From positions 1 to 64,000 of the forward strand of contig DATHMK010000006.1 in the NCBI GenBank assembly GCA_035487155.1: a DNA stretch of 64,000 nt, given 5' to 3'. Origin of the DNA: DAIDKA01 sp035487155 (lineage in GTDB: Bacteria > Pseudomonadota > Gammaproteobacteria > Steroidobacterales > Steroidobacteraceae). The notes below the pieces were generated by a model. That model ran no database searches. It saw only the letters and a list, made by a program, of their open reading frames with translations, and had not been told where the DNA came from. This document shows positions 1 to 8,769 of this stretch, piece by piece. The position numbers and the translations under genes are program-made. Within the stretch, counting starts at the first letter, position 1; the number at the start of each line of letters is the position of its first letter.

Positions 1-639
1 GCGCTTCACCGTGCCATCCAGCGGCACCGCTTCACGCTTCAGTTCCATGCGGCCCTGCGACAGTCGTGAGCTGTCGAGGATCTGGCCCACCATGGTCTCC
101 ATGCGGGTGAGATCGGCCAGCATGCGCTCCACCAGGGACCGCGAGTGCTCCGGCGGCAGCTGCCGCAGGCTCATGGTCTCCAGCGACAGCTGCAGGCTTG
201 CCAGTGGCGTCTTGAACTGGTGCGATACCAGCGCCAGGAACTGTTCCTGTTCATTGAGGACACGCGTCTCGGCCCGCAAGGCCGCGAAGATCGCCCCGAC
301 ACAGGCCAGCTGCACGAAGAGAAAGAAACCGCCTTCCCACAGGTACTGCCGCAGGCGCTGCTGCTGCGCATTGAGCAACGCGGCCTCGGATTCGCTGGCC
401 AGCGCCACCGCACCGTTGGTCACATACAGATCCGGGAACAGGTCCCGCACGCGCTGCACCGGCACGCCGGCGGCGAGCAGCGCGCGCGCGCCGGCGCTTT
501 GCTGCTCGTAGAGCCGCATCAGCGCGGCCGTGCGTTCGGCTCCGCGCACGTGCTGGTCATAGAGCCAATAGCCCACCTGCACCGCGGCCACTATGACCAG
601 CAGCAGCACCGTGATCTGAAAGACTCGGGTGCGTTTCAT
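1..639 (-). CDS. Sensor histidine kinase, N-terminal part (cut by window edge)
   Basis: Membrane-bound two-component sensor kinase. The 213 visible codons start at an ATG (639-637) and run off the left edge without a stop. Residues about 8-24 form a first membrane helix, then comes a sensor loop of roughly 80 residues, a second helix at about 104-121, and a HisKA region with LVSHQFKTPL. His140 is the likely phosphorylated residue; F replaces the usual L in the SHELRTPL box. The ATPase domain lies outside the window. It starts 4 bases after the hemL stop, so it is probably co-transcribed with hemA and hemL and may respond to, or control, tetrapyrrole supply (inference). The signal it senses cannot be told from the sequence. 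Confidence 0.85.
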   Translation of the reverse strand, partial: MKRTRVFQITVLLLVIVAAVQVGYWLYDQHVRGAERTAALMRLYEQQSAGARALLAAGVPVQRVRDLFPDLYVTNGAVALASESEAALLNAQQQRLRQYLWEGGFFLFVQLACVGAIFAALRAETRVLNEQEQFLALVSHQFKTPLASLQLSLETMSLRQLPPEHSRSLVERMLADLTRMETMVGQILDSSRLSQGRMELKREAVPLDGTVKR

Positions 640-643
640 GGGC

Positions 644-1957
644 TCAGGCGCTGTCGTTCACGGCTTGGGCCACGGCCACCGACAGCGCCGCGGCGAAGCG
701 CTGCAGATCATCCTCGCCGTGGGCCAGGGACACGAAGGTCACCTCATAGGCCGAAGGGGCGATATACACGCCCTCGGCCAGCATGGCATGGAACAGTTTG
801 CGAAAGCGCGCGGCGGCCGGCGCTGCGAGCGTCCCGGCACGGCGCAGGGTGCGCTCCTCGTGCAGTGACAGCCACAGCAAGGAGCCCAAGCGCACCAGGT
901 GCAGCGGGAATCCGGCATTGCCCACCACCGGTGCGAGCAACTGTTCCAGGCGCGCGCCGCGCGCTTCGAGTTTGTCCCAGGCCGCTTCGCGCTCCAGGAT
1001 ATCCAGGGTGGCAATCCCGGCGGCCATGGCCACCGGATTACCCGACAGCGTGCCGGCCTGGTAGGTATCCCCATCGGGTGCCAGCCGGCTCATGATGGCG
1101 GTCGAGGCGCCGAAGGCACCGACCGGCATGCCCCCGCCGATGATCTTGCCGAAAGTCGCCATGTCGGGCGTGATGCCGTAGTACTCGGCGGCGCCGCCCC
1201 GGGCGATGCGAAAGCCGGAAATCACTTCATCGAATATCAGCAGCGCCCCGTGCTTGCGGGTCTCCTCGCGCAGCAGATTCAAGAAGGCCTTGCGCTGCAG
1301 AAGCAGGCCATGATTGGCGGGCACCGGCTCGATGATCACCGCGGCGATGCTCGAGCCTTCGCGCCTGAACAGATCGCGCAGCGCCTGTTCGTCATCCAGC
1401 GGCAGCACCCGCGTGCAGGCCACGAAGGCCTCGGGCACCCCGGCCGAGGAGGCCGTGCCGAAGGTGGCAAGGCCCGAGCCGGCCGCGACCAGCAGGTGAT
1501 CCGCATGCCCGTGATAGCAGCCCGAGAACTTGACGATGAGATCGCGCCCGGTGGCGGCACGGGCCAGGCGAATGGCGCTCATGGTGGCCTCGGTGCCGGA
1601 GGACACGAAGCGCACCTGCTCCAGTCCCGGATATGACTTGACGACACGCTCCGCCAGTTCCACTTCGGCCTGGCAGGGTGCACCGAACGTGGTGCCGTGG
1701 CGACAGGCCTGCTGGATGGCATCGATCACCTGCGGATGGGCATGGCCCAGGATCAACGGGCCCCAGGAGCCCACGAAGTCGATGTAGCGGTTGCCGTCGA
1801 CATCAAAGATGTAGGGACCCGAGCCGCGGCTGATGAACAGCGGCGAGCCCCCCACGGCGCGAAAGGCGCGCACCGGTGAGTTCACACCCCCGGGAATGAC
1901 GCGCCGCGCGCGCTCGTACAGGGTTTCGGATCGGACGTGCTGTTCAGTCTTGTGCAT
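644..1957 (-). CDS. hemL: Glutamate-1-semialdehyde 2,1-aminomutase
   Basis: Converts glutamate-1-semialdehyde to 5-aminolevulinate, the second step of the C5 route to heme, in the cytoplasm with PLP. The 437 residues match the family length. The PLP-binding lysine is K271 in TFGKIIGGGMP, and the PLP aspartate lies in the preceding FDEVISGFR segment. The usual EPVAGNMG segment reads EPVPANHG, a small divergence. It begins 10 bases after the hemA-like stop and ends 4 bases before the kinase start, so hemA, hemL and the kinase are very likely one transcript. Putting both C5-pathway enzymes side by side is unusual for gammaproteobacteria, where hemA and hemL are normally apart. Confidence 0.95.
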   Translation of the reverse strand: MHKTEQHVRSETLYERARRVIPGGVNSPVRAFRAVGGSPLFISRGSGPYIFDVDGNRYIDFVGSWGPLILGHAHPQVIDAIQQACRHGTTFGAPCQAEVELAERVVKSYPGLEQVRFVSSGTEATMSAIRLARAATGRDLIVKFSGCYHGHADHLLVAAGSGLATFGTASSAGVPEAFVACTRVLPLDDEQALRDLFRREGSSIAAVIIEPVPANHGLLLQRKAFLNLLREETRKHGALLIFDEVISGFRIARGGAAEYYGITPDMATFGKIIGGGMPVGAFGASTAIMSRLAPDGDTYQAGTLSGNPVAMAAGIATLDILEREAAWDKLEARGARLEQLLAPVVGNAGFPLHLVRLGSLLWLSLHEERTLRRAGTLAAPAAARFRKLFHAMLAEGVYIAPSAYEVTFVSLAHGEDDLQRFAAALSVAVAQAVNDSA

Positions 1958-1967
1958 CGCTCACTCG

Positions 1968-3245
1968 TCAGTCGTTCGCATCAGCCTTGCGGCCGGGGCG
2001 GGCATTCTTGAAAAAGGCGTCCATGACCGCAGGATCGGCGTGTTCGGCGGCGGCCCGCATCCCCGACAGCGGCAGATGCGCCAGACGGTGTGCGAGCGTG
2101 CGCCCCCAGCCTGAGAGCTGCTTGCGCTCATGTTCATCCAGATCCAGCAGCACCTCGCGCAGCAGCCGCTGCACTTCACCGGCGGTGATGCGCTCGAAAT
2201 CATCACGCAGCCGCGCCAGCTGCGGGCCAATGGCGCGCGCCGCCAGTTCGCTGCGCAGCCGCGCCAGGTGCTCATCGATGGCGGCGCGCACCGGCGCCAG
2301 GCGCAACAGGTGTTCGACCCGGCCGTCCTTCGCAGTCTGCACCAGTTCATCCATGCCCACACGCGTGAAATCCAGCACCCTGGCGGCATCCACGTCCACA
2401 TTGGGCGGCAGTCCGAAATCCATCAGCAGCGGACGGTGCCGGGCGAGCTTCGTCAATATTTCCCGATCGATCACCGGCTCGGTGGCGCCACTGGCGCACA
2501 CCAGCGCGCAGCAGCCCAGGACGGCCGGATCCTGACGGAAGGCCTCCAGGGACAGCGCCGTGGCCGCCAGTTCCGTGGCCAGCTCGCGGGCCGCCTCCAG
2601 TGAGCGATTGATGACCGTGACCTCGATGCCGCGTTCGCGCAGCCGCAGCCCGCAGCGGCGCGTCATCGGCGACACGCCCACCAGACCCACGGGCCCTGCA
2701 GGAGCGGCCAGGCTTTGCAGATGCTGCAGCACGCGGCCGACGGCCAGATCGGCCAGCGAGGGCGCATCGTGGGTGGTGATGCGATGAGCCTGGCGGGCCA
2801 TGTTCATGGCTTCACTGAGGATGCGGTCCAGCAGTGGCCCGCTGACCTGGGCCTCGCGTGCCGCCTGCCACGCCGCTCGCAACTGCACATAGATTTCCTG
2901 CTCGCCCGCCTGCGCCGAGTCCATGCCGCAGGCCACCAGCAGCAGATGTTCCACGGCCGCCTCTCCGGTCCAGGCGCGCAGGGTGGAGAAGGCTTCGCCA
3001 TTGGCGGGATCCCGACCGGTGAGCGCCTTGAAGACCGCGGGCCGCCGGTCGATGGCGGGGTCGGCAGTGGCGTAGATGATCTCGACGCGGTTGCAGGTGG
3101 ACAGGTACAGCACTTCGGCACCCTGCAGTGCCTCGCGCAGCACGCTCAGGCGATGGCCAAGGGCATCCTTGGGCACGGCAAATTGCGCCACCTGACCGGC
3201 ACTTGCGTGCCGATACGACACACCCACAATGCCGATCCTGTGCAT
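1968..3245 (-). CDS. hemA: Divergent glutamyl-tRNA reductase
   Basis: NADPH-dependent reduction of glutamyl-tRNA(Glu) to glutamate-1-semialdehyde, the committed step of C5 tetrapyrrole synthesis. The 425 residues start MHRIGIVGVSYRHA and carry the catalytic cysteine C51 in LYLSTCNRVE. The C-terminal helical dimerisation part is present. Several conserved blocks are altered: the NADPH loop, usually VIGAGEM, reads LVGVSPM, and the usual GEPQILGQVK reads GEQEIYVQLR. It may be a specialised second copy rather than the housekeeping enzyme. It lies 45 bases after eda on the same strand and 10 bases before hemL. Family assignment is firm; full activity is inferred. Confidence 0.85.
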   Translation of the reverse strand: MHRIGIVGVSYRHASAGQVAQFAVPKDALGHRLSVLREALQGAEVLYLSTCNRVEIIYATADPAIDRRPAVFKALTGRDPANGEAFSTLRAWTGEAAVEHLLLVACGMDSAQAGEQEIYVQLRAAWQAAREAQVSGPLLDRILSEAMNMARQAHRITTHDAPSLADLAVGRVLQHLQSLAAPAGPVGLVGVSPMTRRCGLRLRERGIEVTVINRSLEAARELATELAATALSLEAFRQDPAVLGCCALVCASGATEPVIDREILTKLARHRPLLMDFGLPPNVDVDAARVLDFTRVGMDELVQTAKDGRVEHLLRLAPVRAAIDEHLARLRSELAARAIGPQLARLRDDFERITAGEVQRLLREVLLDLDEHERKQLSGWGRTLAHRLAHLPLSGMRAAAEHADPAVMDAFFKNARPGRKADAND

Positions 3246-3290
3246 GCCGGCAGCTCACCACCGCCGGGGTGGGGAAGTGTCACCAAACTG

Positions 3291-3914
3291 TCACGGCCGC
3301 AGCGCGGCGGCATCCCGGGCCAGGGCCTCGATGCCTTTCCAGTCGCCCTTCTCCACCAATGCCTTGGGAGCGACCCAGGACCCGCCCACGCACAGCACAT
3401 TGGACAGATTCAGGAACCCCGGCGCGCTGTCGCGGGAGATACCGCCGGTGGGGCAGAAGGCCACCTGGGGAAACGGGCCAGCGAAGGCCTGCAGCATGGG
3501 TATGCCGCCGGCCGGTTGGGCCGGGAAGAACTTCAGGGTGTCATAGCCGAACTGCAGCGCCTGCAGGATCTCCCCCGGGGTGATGATGCCCGGCAGCAGC
3601 GGGTAGTCGACTTTGGCGGCGGCCTCGGCCAGCTGTGGGGTCAGACCCGGAGTGACCGCGAACTGCGCGCCGACGCCCGCGGCCCGCGCGAAGTCCTGCG
3701 GCTTCACCAGCGTGCCGGCGCCAATCACGGCCTGGGGCGCGGCGCTGCGCATGGCCTCGATGACCTGCAGGGCCACGGCGGTGCGCAGGGTGATCTCCAG
3801 CACCTTCAGGCCCCCGGCGTACAGCGCCCTGGCGAGCGGCGCCGCGTGCTCCAGTTTCTCGACGGTGAGCACCGGAACCACCGGCGCCAGTGCCAATACC
3901 TCACGGATTTTCAT
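3291..3914 (-). CDS. eda: KDPG aldolase (2-dehydro-3-deoxyphosphogluconate aldolase)
   Basis: Cleaves 2-keto-3-deoxy-6-phosphogluconate to pyruvate and glyceraldehyde-3-phosphate, the last Entner-Doudoroff step. It is a class I aldolase of 207 residues. The general base is E40 in VLEITLRT and the Schiff-base lysine is K128 in LKFFPA. GAGT (about 66-69) and PTGGI belong to the phosphate-binding part of the barrel. The ATG overlaps the edd stop by four bases (ATGA), so the two are translationally coupled. Confidence 0.96.
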   Translation of the reverse strand: MKIREVLALAPVVPVLTVEKLEHAAPLARALYAGGLKVLEITLRTAVALQVIEAMRSAAPQAVIGAGTLVKPQDFARAAGVGAQFAVTPGLTPQLAEAAAKVDYPLLPGIITPGEILQALQFGYDTLKFFPAQPAGGIPMLQAFAGPFPQVAFCPTGGISRDSAPGFLNLSNVLCVGGSWVAPKALVEKGDWKGIEALARDAAALRP

Positions 3915-5746
3915 GATTCGACCCTGTAGGCCGCAACGCCCGCGCCCTGCTCGGCACCGGCCGCATGGGATCTGAACAGTTTGAAGAGCTCACGACCCAT
4001 GCCGCTGTCATTGGCGGTGAGGTCGACCGGCTCGATGGCGCGTGCATGCAAGGTGGCCTCGGTCACTTTGGCTTCAAGGATACCCGTGTGGCTGTCCAGG
4101 CGGATCACATCTCCGTCCTTCAGGCGCGCGAGCGCTCCGCCGTTGATGGCCTCGGGCGTGACATGGATGGCGGCGGGCACATTGCCCGAGGCCCCGGACA
4201 TACGCCCATCGGTGACCAGCGCCACGTGAAAGCCGCGATCCTGCAGAGAGGCCAGCGCCGGGGTGAGTTTGTGAAGCTCCGGCATGCCATTGGCGCGTGG
4301 CCCCTGGTAGCGCACCACCACCACGGCATCGCAGTCGAGCTGCCTGGCCTGGAAGGCCTTCAGCACCTCTTCCTGGTCATTGAAGATACGTGCCGGCGCC
4401 TCGACCACCCGATGCTGAGGCTGCACCGCCGAGGTCTTGATGACGGCGCGGCCGAGGTTCCCGCGCAGCAGTTTGAGACCACCGTCGGGACTGAAGGGAT
4501 CATTGGCCGGTCGCAGCACCGAGGTGTCGGCGCTGACCGCAGGCGCGTCGCGCCAGGCCAGCCCCTGCGGCGACAGCCAGGGTTCCTGGGCATAGGAGCG
4601 CAGTCCATCACCGGCGACGGTGCGCACGTCGCCATGCATGAGTCCGGCATCGAGCAGTTCGCGTACCAGGAAACCCATGCCGCCGGCGGCATGGAAGTGA
4701 TTCACATCGGCGGCGCCGTTCGGATAGATGCGCGCCAGCAGCGGCACGACCTCCGACAGTTCGTGAAAGTCCTCCCAGTCCAGGATCAGGCCCGCGGCCC
4801 TCGCGATCGCTATCAGATGCAGGGTGTGATTGGTGCTGCCGCCGGTGGCCAGCAGGCCCACCACGGCATTGACCATGGCGCGCTCATCGACCATGCGGGC
4901 CAGCGGCCGATAGTCGCTGCCCAGCGCCGTGATCTGCGCCGCGCGCTTGGCGGCGTGCGCGGTCAGTGCGTCGCGCAGCGGTGTGTTGGGCGGCACGAAG
5001 GCGCTGCCCGGCAGATGCAGGCCCATCACTTCCATCAGCATCTGGTTGCTGTTGGCCGTGCCATAGAAGGTGCAGGTGCCGGCCGAATGATAGCTGCCGG
5101 CCTCGGATTCCAGCAGTTCGTCGCGTCCCGCCTTGCCTTCGGCGTACAGCTTGCGGATGCGCGCCTTGTCCTTGTTGGCGACGCCTGAGGGCATGGGTCC
5201 GCCGGGCACGAAAATGGTGGGCAGGTGTCCGAAGGCCAGCGCCCCGATCAGCAGGCCCGGGACGATCTTGTCGCACACCCCCAGGCACAGCGTCGCGTCA
5301 AACATGCCGTGGGCGAGTGATATCCCCGTGGCCATGGCGATCACATCGCGACTGAACAGCGACAGTTCCATGCCCGGCATGCCCTGCGTGATGCCATCAC
5401 ACATGGCCGGCACCCCGCCGGCCACCTGGGCCGTGGCGCCGACCTCGCGGGCGGCGGCGCGCAGGATCACCGGATAGCGCTCCAGCGGCTGATGCGCGGA
5501 GAGCATATCGTTATAAGAGTTGATGATGGCGAGGTTGGGCCAGCGCAGCTGGCGTAGCGCCTGCTTGTCGGTGGCATCGGAGCTGGCGAAGCCATGGGCC
5601 AGGTTCGTGCACGACAGGCGCGAGCGGCTGGTTACCTTGTCGCTGGCCGCGACCATGCGCGCCAGATAGTCATCGCGTTCGGCCCAGGAGCGCTCGCGTA
5701 TCCGCTCGGTGACCTGCGCCACCTTCGGATGCAGAATTTGGCCCAT
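3911..5746 (-). CDS. edd: Phosphogluconate dehydratase
   Basis: Dehydrates 6-phosphogluconate to KDPG, using a [4Fe-4S] cluster. From the ATG at 5746 the protein has 611 residues, close to the usual 600-610. Cysteines of the IlvD/Edd family are visible in TNLAHG/CDGITQGMPGMELS, LCLGVCDKIVPG and GTCTFYGTANSNQM. Nine bases further upstream a TTG is also in frame, but the ATG has an AGGA at good spacing and is preferred. It heads the leftward gene string edd-eda-hemA-hemL-kinase and is divergent from zwf, with 56 bases between the two start codons. Confidence 0.96.
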   Translation of the reverse strand: MGQILHPKVAQVTERIRERSWAERDDYLARMVAASDKVTSRSRLSCTNLAHGFASSDATDKQALRQLRWPNLAIINSYNDMLSAHQPLERYPVILRAAAREVGATAQVAGGVPAMCDGITQGMPGMELSLFSRDVIAMATGISLAHGMFDATLCLGVCDKIVPGLLIGALAFGHLPTIFVPGGPMPSGVANKDKARIRKLYAEGKAGRDELLESEAGSYHSAGTCTFYGTANSNQMLMEVMGLHLPGSAFVPPNTPLRDALTAHAAKRAAQITALGSDYRPLARMVDERAMVNAVVGLLATGGSTNHTLHLIAIARAAGLILDWEDFHELSEVVPLLARIYPNGAADVNHFHAAGGMGFLVRELLDAGLMHGDVRTVAGDGLRSYAQEPWLSPQGLAWRDAPAVSADTSVLRPANDPFSPDGGLKLLRGNLGRAVIKTSAVQPQHRVVEAPARIFNDQEEVLKAFQARQLDCDAVVVVRYQGPRANGMPELHKLTPALASLQDRGFHVALVTDGRMSGASGNVPAAIHVTPEAINGGALARLKDGDVIRLDSHTGILEAKVTEATLHARAIEPVDLTANDSGMGRELFKLFRSHAAGAEQGAGVAAYRVES

Positions 5747-5802
5747 GTTGATCAATCCTGTAAGAAAACTGCGTTATTCTGCATACCTACGACACTACGG
5801 GC

Positions 5803-7275
5803 ATGACCACGATGCAGAAGCTTGAACCTTTCGACCTGATCCTGTTTGGCGGTACCGGAGATCTTGCCATGCGCAAGCTCATGCCGGCGCTGTATCGGCG
5901 CGTCAGTGCCGGACAGATCACCAAGGGGTCGCGCATCATCGCGGTGGCGCGCAGCAATCACACGCGCGAGGGCTACATCGGCGAGGTGGAGGCGAAGTGC
6001 CGCCCGCACCTTGGCGATGGCGAGTTTACCGCAGAACACTGGCAGGCCTTCGTGGCGCTGCTGGATTACCTGCCGGTGAATGCGACGGTGCCGGAGGACT
6101 TCGATCGGCTGGCCGAGAGGCTCAAGGGCAGCGAGGATCGGGTGCGGGTGGTGTTCCTGTCGATGGCGCCGAACCTTTTCACCTCCACCTGCGAGAACCT
6201 CGGTCGCGCCAAGCTGGTCACGCCGAAATCGCGCGTGGTGCTGGAGAAGCCGCTGGGCCAGGATCGCGCCTCGGCCGAGGCGATCAATCAGCTGGTGGGC
6301 TCGATCTTCACCGAGAAGCAGATCTATCGCATCGATCATTACCTTGGCAAGGAAACGGTGCAGAACCTGATCGCGCTGCGCTTCGGCAACATGCTGTTCG
6401 AACCGCTGTGGCGCCGCGGTCGCATCAGTCATGTGCAGATCACCGTGGGTGAGCATGTGGGCGCCGAAGGACGCGGCGAGTTCTACAATCAGACCGGCGC
6501 CATGCGCGACATGGTGCAGAACCACCTGCTGCAGCTGCTGTGCATTCTGGCCATGGAACCGCCGGCGACCGCCGATGCGGATGCCATGCGCGATGAAAAG
6601 CTCAAGGTACTGCATGCCCTGCGGCCCATGTCCGAGCAGGATGTTCAGCACAAGACCGTGCGTGGCCAGTATCGCGCGGGCGCCGTCGATGGCAAGCCGG
6701 TGCCGGGCTATCTGCAGGAGCCGGGCGTGCCGCCCAACAGCACCACCGAGACCTTTGTCGCACTCAAGGCTGAGATCGATACCTGGCGCTGGGCCGGCGT
6801 GCCCTTCTACCTGCGTACCGGCAAGCGCATGCAGGATCGCAGCGCCGAGATCGTGGTCACCTTCGAAGATGTTCCGCACCATATCTTCGAAGGCGCGCAT
6901 GGCATCAATGTTCCCAACCGTCTGGTGATCCGCCTGCAGCCGGATGAAAGCATCATGCTGACCATCCTCACCAAGCTTCCGGGCGAGGTGATGAAGCTGC
7001 GGCCGGTGGATCTGTCGCTGGACCTTGCCGACACCTTCAAGGAGCGGCCGCTGGATGCCTACGAGCGCTTGCTGATGGATGTGGTGAAGGGCAATCTCAC
7101 GCTGTTCATGCGGCGCGACGAACTGGATGCCGCGTGGCGCTGGATCGATCCCATCCGCGAGGCCTGGGCAGCATCGGGTGAACCGCCCAAGGGCTACACC
7201 GCGGGCAGCTGGGGCCCGGCGGCATCCAGCGCGCTCATCGGTCGCGACGGCTTCGAATGGCATGGTGAGAACTGA
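5803..7275 (+). CDS. zwf: Glucose-6-phosphate 1-dehydrogenase
   Basis: Oxidises glucose-6-phosphate to 6-phosphogluconolactone with NADP+ or NAD+, feeding the Entner-Doudoroff enzymes encoded divergently. The 490 residues match the family. The nucleotide-binding motif is FGGTGDLAMRKL near the N-terminus, and the active-site signature RIDHYLGKE lies about a third of the way in. EKPLG, with the substrate-binding lysine, is also present. An in-frame ATG nine bases later (MQKLEPF) is an alternative start. The antisense strand here is open over a long stretch, but this is a GC-codon shadow. Confidence 0.97.
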   Translation: MTTMQKLEPFDLILFGGTGDLAMRKLMPALYRRVSAGQITKGSRIIAVARSNHTREGYIGEVEAKCRPHLGDGEFTAEHWQAFVALLDYLPVNATVPEDFDRLAERLKGSEDRVRVVFLSMAPNLFTSTCENLGRAKLVTPKSRVVLEKPLGQDRASAEAINQLVGSIFTEKQIYRIDHYLGKETVQNLIALRFGNMLFEPLWRRGRISHVQITVGEHVGAEGRGEFYNQTGAMRDMVQNHLLQLLCILAMEPPATADADAMRDEKLKVLHALRPMSEQDVQHKTVRGQYRAGAVDGKPVPGYLQEPGVPPNSTTETFVALKAEIDTWRWAGVPFYLRTGKRMQDRSAEIVVTFEDVPHHIFEGAHGINVPNRLVIRLQPDESIMLTILTKLPGEVMKLRPVDLSLDLADTFKERPLDAYERLLMDVVKGNLTLFMRRDELDAAWRWIDPIREAWAASGEPPKGYTAGSWGPAASSALIGRDGFEWHGEN

Positions 7276-7315
7276 GGCTGCAAGTTCCGTTCGCAGTGCC
7301 GCTCGCGCTCGTTTC

Positions 7316-7337
7316 GAATAAGAATTGTTTATCATTC
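7316..7337. promoter_or_regulatory. AT-rich Fur-box-like element upstream of the ankyrin gene
   Basis: A conspicuous AT-rich patch in GC-rich DNA. It contains TAAGAAT and TTTATCA separated by two bases. Against the 7-1-7 Fur consensus halves TGATAAT/ATTATCA these score 5/7 and 6/7, but the spacing is one base too long. It sits about 55 bases before the likely start of the ankyrin gene, so it may simply be promoter DNA. Confidence 0.3.
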
Positions 7338-7391
7338 AATGAATTGGGCGCATTGTGGCCGCGCCGGCCCGGACCTTTTGGAGTGCGTGCC

Positions 7392-8738
7392 ATGGCTCGA
7401 TCAGACCGGTCCGGTGCATCGATCCTCGAATGGCTGCGCCTGGTGTATGCCGGGGAGAGTGCGGGAGGCCACGGCGTGGCCCAGCCCACGCTCGCGGTGC
7501 AATGGCTGGAGGATGACCCGGGCCTGCTGGACCAGGATCCCTATCTGGCCTGCGCCGTCGGCGACCTCGACATCCTGCGGCGCACCCTGGCTGATGATCC
7601 GGGCTGGGCGAACCGCGCGGGCGGACCTTTGAAGTTGCCGCCGCTGGTCGCGGTCACCCACTCGAGCCTGTCACGGCTGCCGCAATGGCAGCAGCAGATG
7701 CTGGCCTGCGCCGGACTGCTGCTGGCCGCGGGCGCGGATCCAAACCAGTCGATTGGCTCACTCAGCGCGCTGTATGGCGCAGTGGGTCAGAACGCGAACC
7801 TGGAAATGGCCCGGCTGCTGCTGGGCGCGGGCGCCAATCCTGATGACGGGGAGTGTCTGTATCACTCCCTGCCGAACACGGCCATCACCCGGCTGCTGCT
7901 GGAGGCCGGGGTTCCCATCGGGCCCAACAATGCGCTCTACCACGCCTTTGACTTCTCCGATCCCACACCGCTCATGCTGCTGCTGCAGTTCGGCGCCGAT
8001 GCCAACCAGCCGGCGCCGGGACCCCCGACGAGCTGGTTCGGCACCCCGCTGCTGTGGGCCATCCGCCGGCGCGTGTCGATGGCGCACTACGAGGCGCTGC
8101 TCAGTGCCGGGGCGGACACGCGTGCGCACACGCCGGGCGGCATCAGCACTTTTCAGCTCGCGCGACGCTATGGACTGCCACGGCTTGCGCAGCTGCTGGT
8201 GCGCTGGGGCGCCGCCGATGATCCGGGTTCAGTGCAGGAGCGTTTGCTCGGCGCCTGTGGCTGCGAGCTGGAGGCCGAGGCGCGTGAACTGCTGCGGCAG
8301 GCCCCGGATCTGATCAGGAGCCTTTCGGCAACTGAGCTGGCATTGCTGCCGGAACTGGTCGCCGCCGGTGCGCATGGGGCGGCGCGGCTGATGGTGAACC
8401 TGGGCTGGCCGCTGGGCGCGCAGGGGGCGGACTGGAACGCGACCGCATTGAACCTGGCCGTCTTTCAAGGCGACGTCGCGCTCAGCCGTTTCCTGCTCGA
8501 GCATGGCGCGAGCTGGACCGAAACACACGGCTATGGGTCGAATGTGTGTGGCACGTTGGCCTGGGCCTGCCAGAATCGGCCGGTGCCCCAGGGCGACTGG
8601 CCGGGTTGCGCCCAGCTTCTCCTGGAATACGGCATGCCTGCCGGTCAGCGCGATCCAGGCAAGCCCGGGCAGCTGCTCATCGACGGCCATTACCTGCGCT
8701 TCACAGAAGAGGTGATCCAGGTATTGCTGGCGCATTAG
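7392..8738 (+). CDS. Ankyrin-repeat protein
   Basis: A protein of 448 residues made mainly of ankyrin-type helical repeats, recognisable by units such as LLLAAGADPNQSIGSLSALYGA, LLLGAGANPDDGE, LLQFGADANQPA and FLLEHGASW. Such proteins bind other proteins and have no catalytic role of their own. There is no signal peptide or membrane helix from this start, so it should be cytoplasmic. An in-frame ATG at 7296 would add 32 poorly plausible residues; the ATG at 7392 has GGAG about 8 bases upstream and is preferred. It follows zwf by about 115 bases, and no partner can be named. Confidence 0.85.
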   Translation: MARSDRSGASILEWLRLVYAGESAGGHGVAQPTLAVQWLEDDPGLLDQDPYLACAVGDLDILRRTLADDPGWANRAGGPLKLPPLVAVTHSSLSRLPQWQQQMLACAGLLLAAGADPNQSIGSLSALYGAVGQNANLEMARLLLGAGANPDDGECLYHSLPNTAITRLLLEAGVPIGPNNALYHAFDFSDPTPLMLLLQFGADANQPAPGPPTSWFGTPLLWAIRRRVSMAHYEALLSAGADTRAHTPGGISTFQLARRYGLPRLAQLLVRWGAADDPGSVQERLLGACGCELEAEARELLRQAPDLIRSLSATELALLPELVAAGAHGAARLMVNLGWPLGAQGADWNATALNLAVFQGDVALSRFLLEHGASWTETHGYGSNVCGTLAWACQNRPVPQGDWPGCAQLLLEYGMPAGQRDPGKPGQLLIDGHYLRFTEEVIQVLLAH

Positions 8739-8769
8739 CTAGAATGGGCGACTCATGAGGCATATCACT

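Noticed and set aside
644..3245. Link of hemA-hemL to a photosynthesis gene cluster
   Set aside because: No bch, crt or puf gene lies in the window; the idea rests only on the divergent HemA.
3965..5188. Long open frame on the plus strand opposite edd
   Set aside because: Composition and position show it is an antisense shadow of edd.
5747..5802. HexR-type operator between edd and zwf
   Set aside because: Only a TGTAA half-site is seen; no inverted partner at the right distance.
5752..7335. Long open frame on the minus strand opposite zwf
   Set aside because: It mirrors the zwf codons in GC-rich DNA, has unnatural His/Arg/Gln-rich composition and no motif, so it is a shadow.
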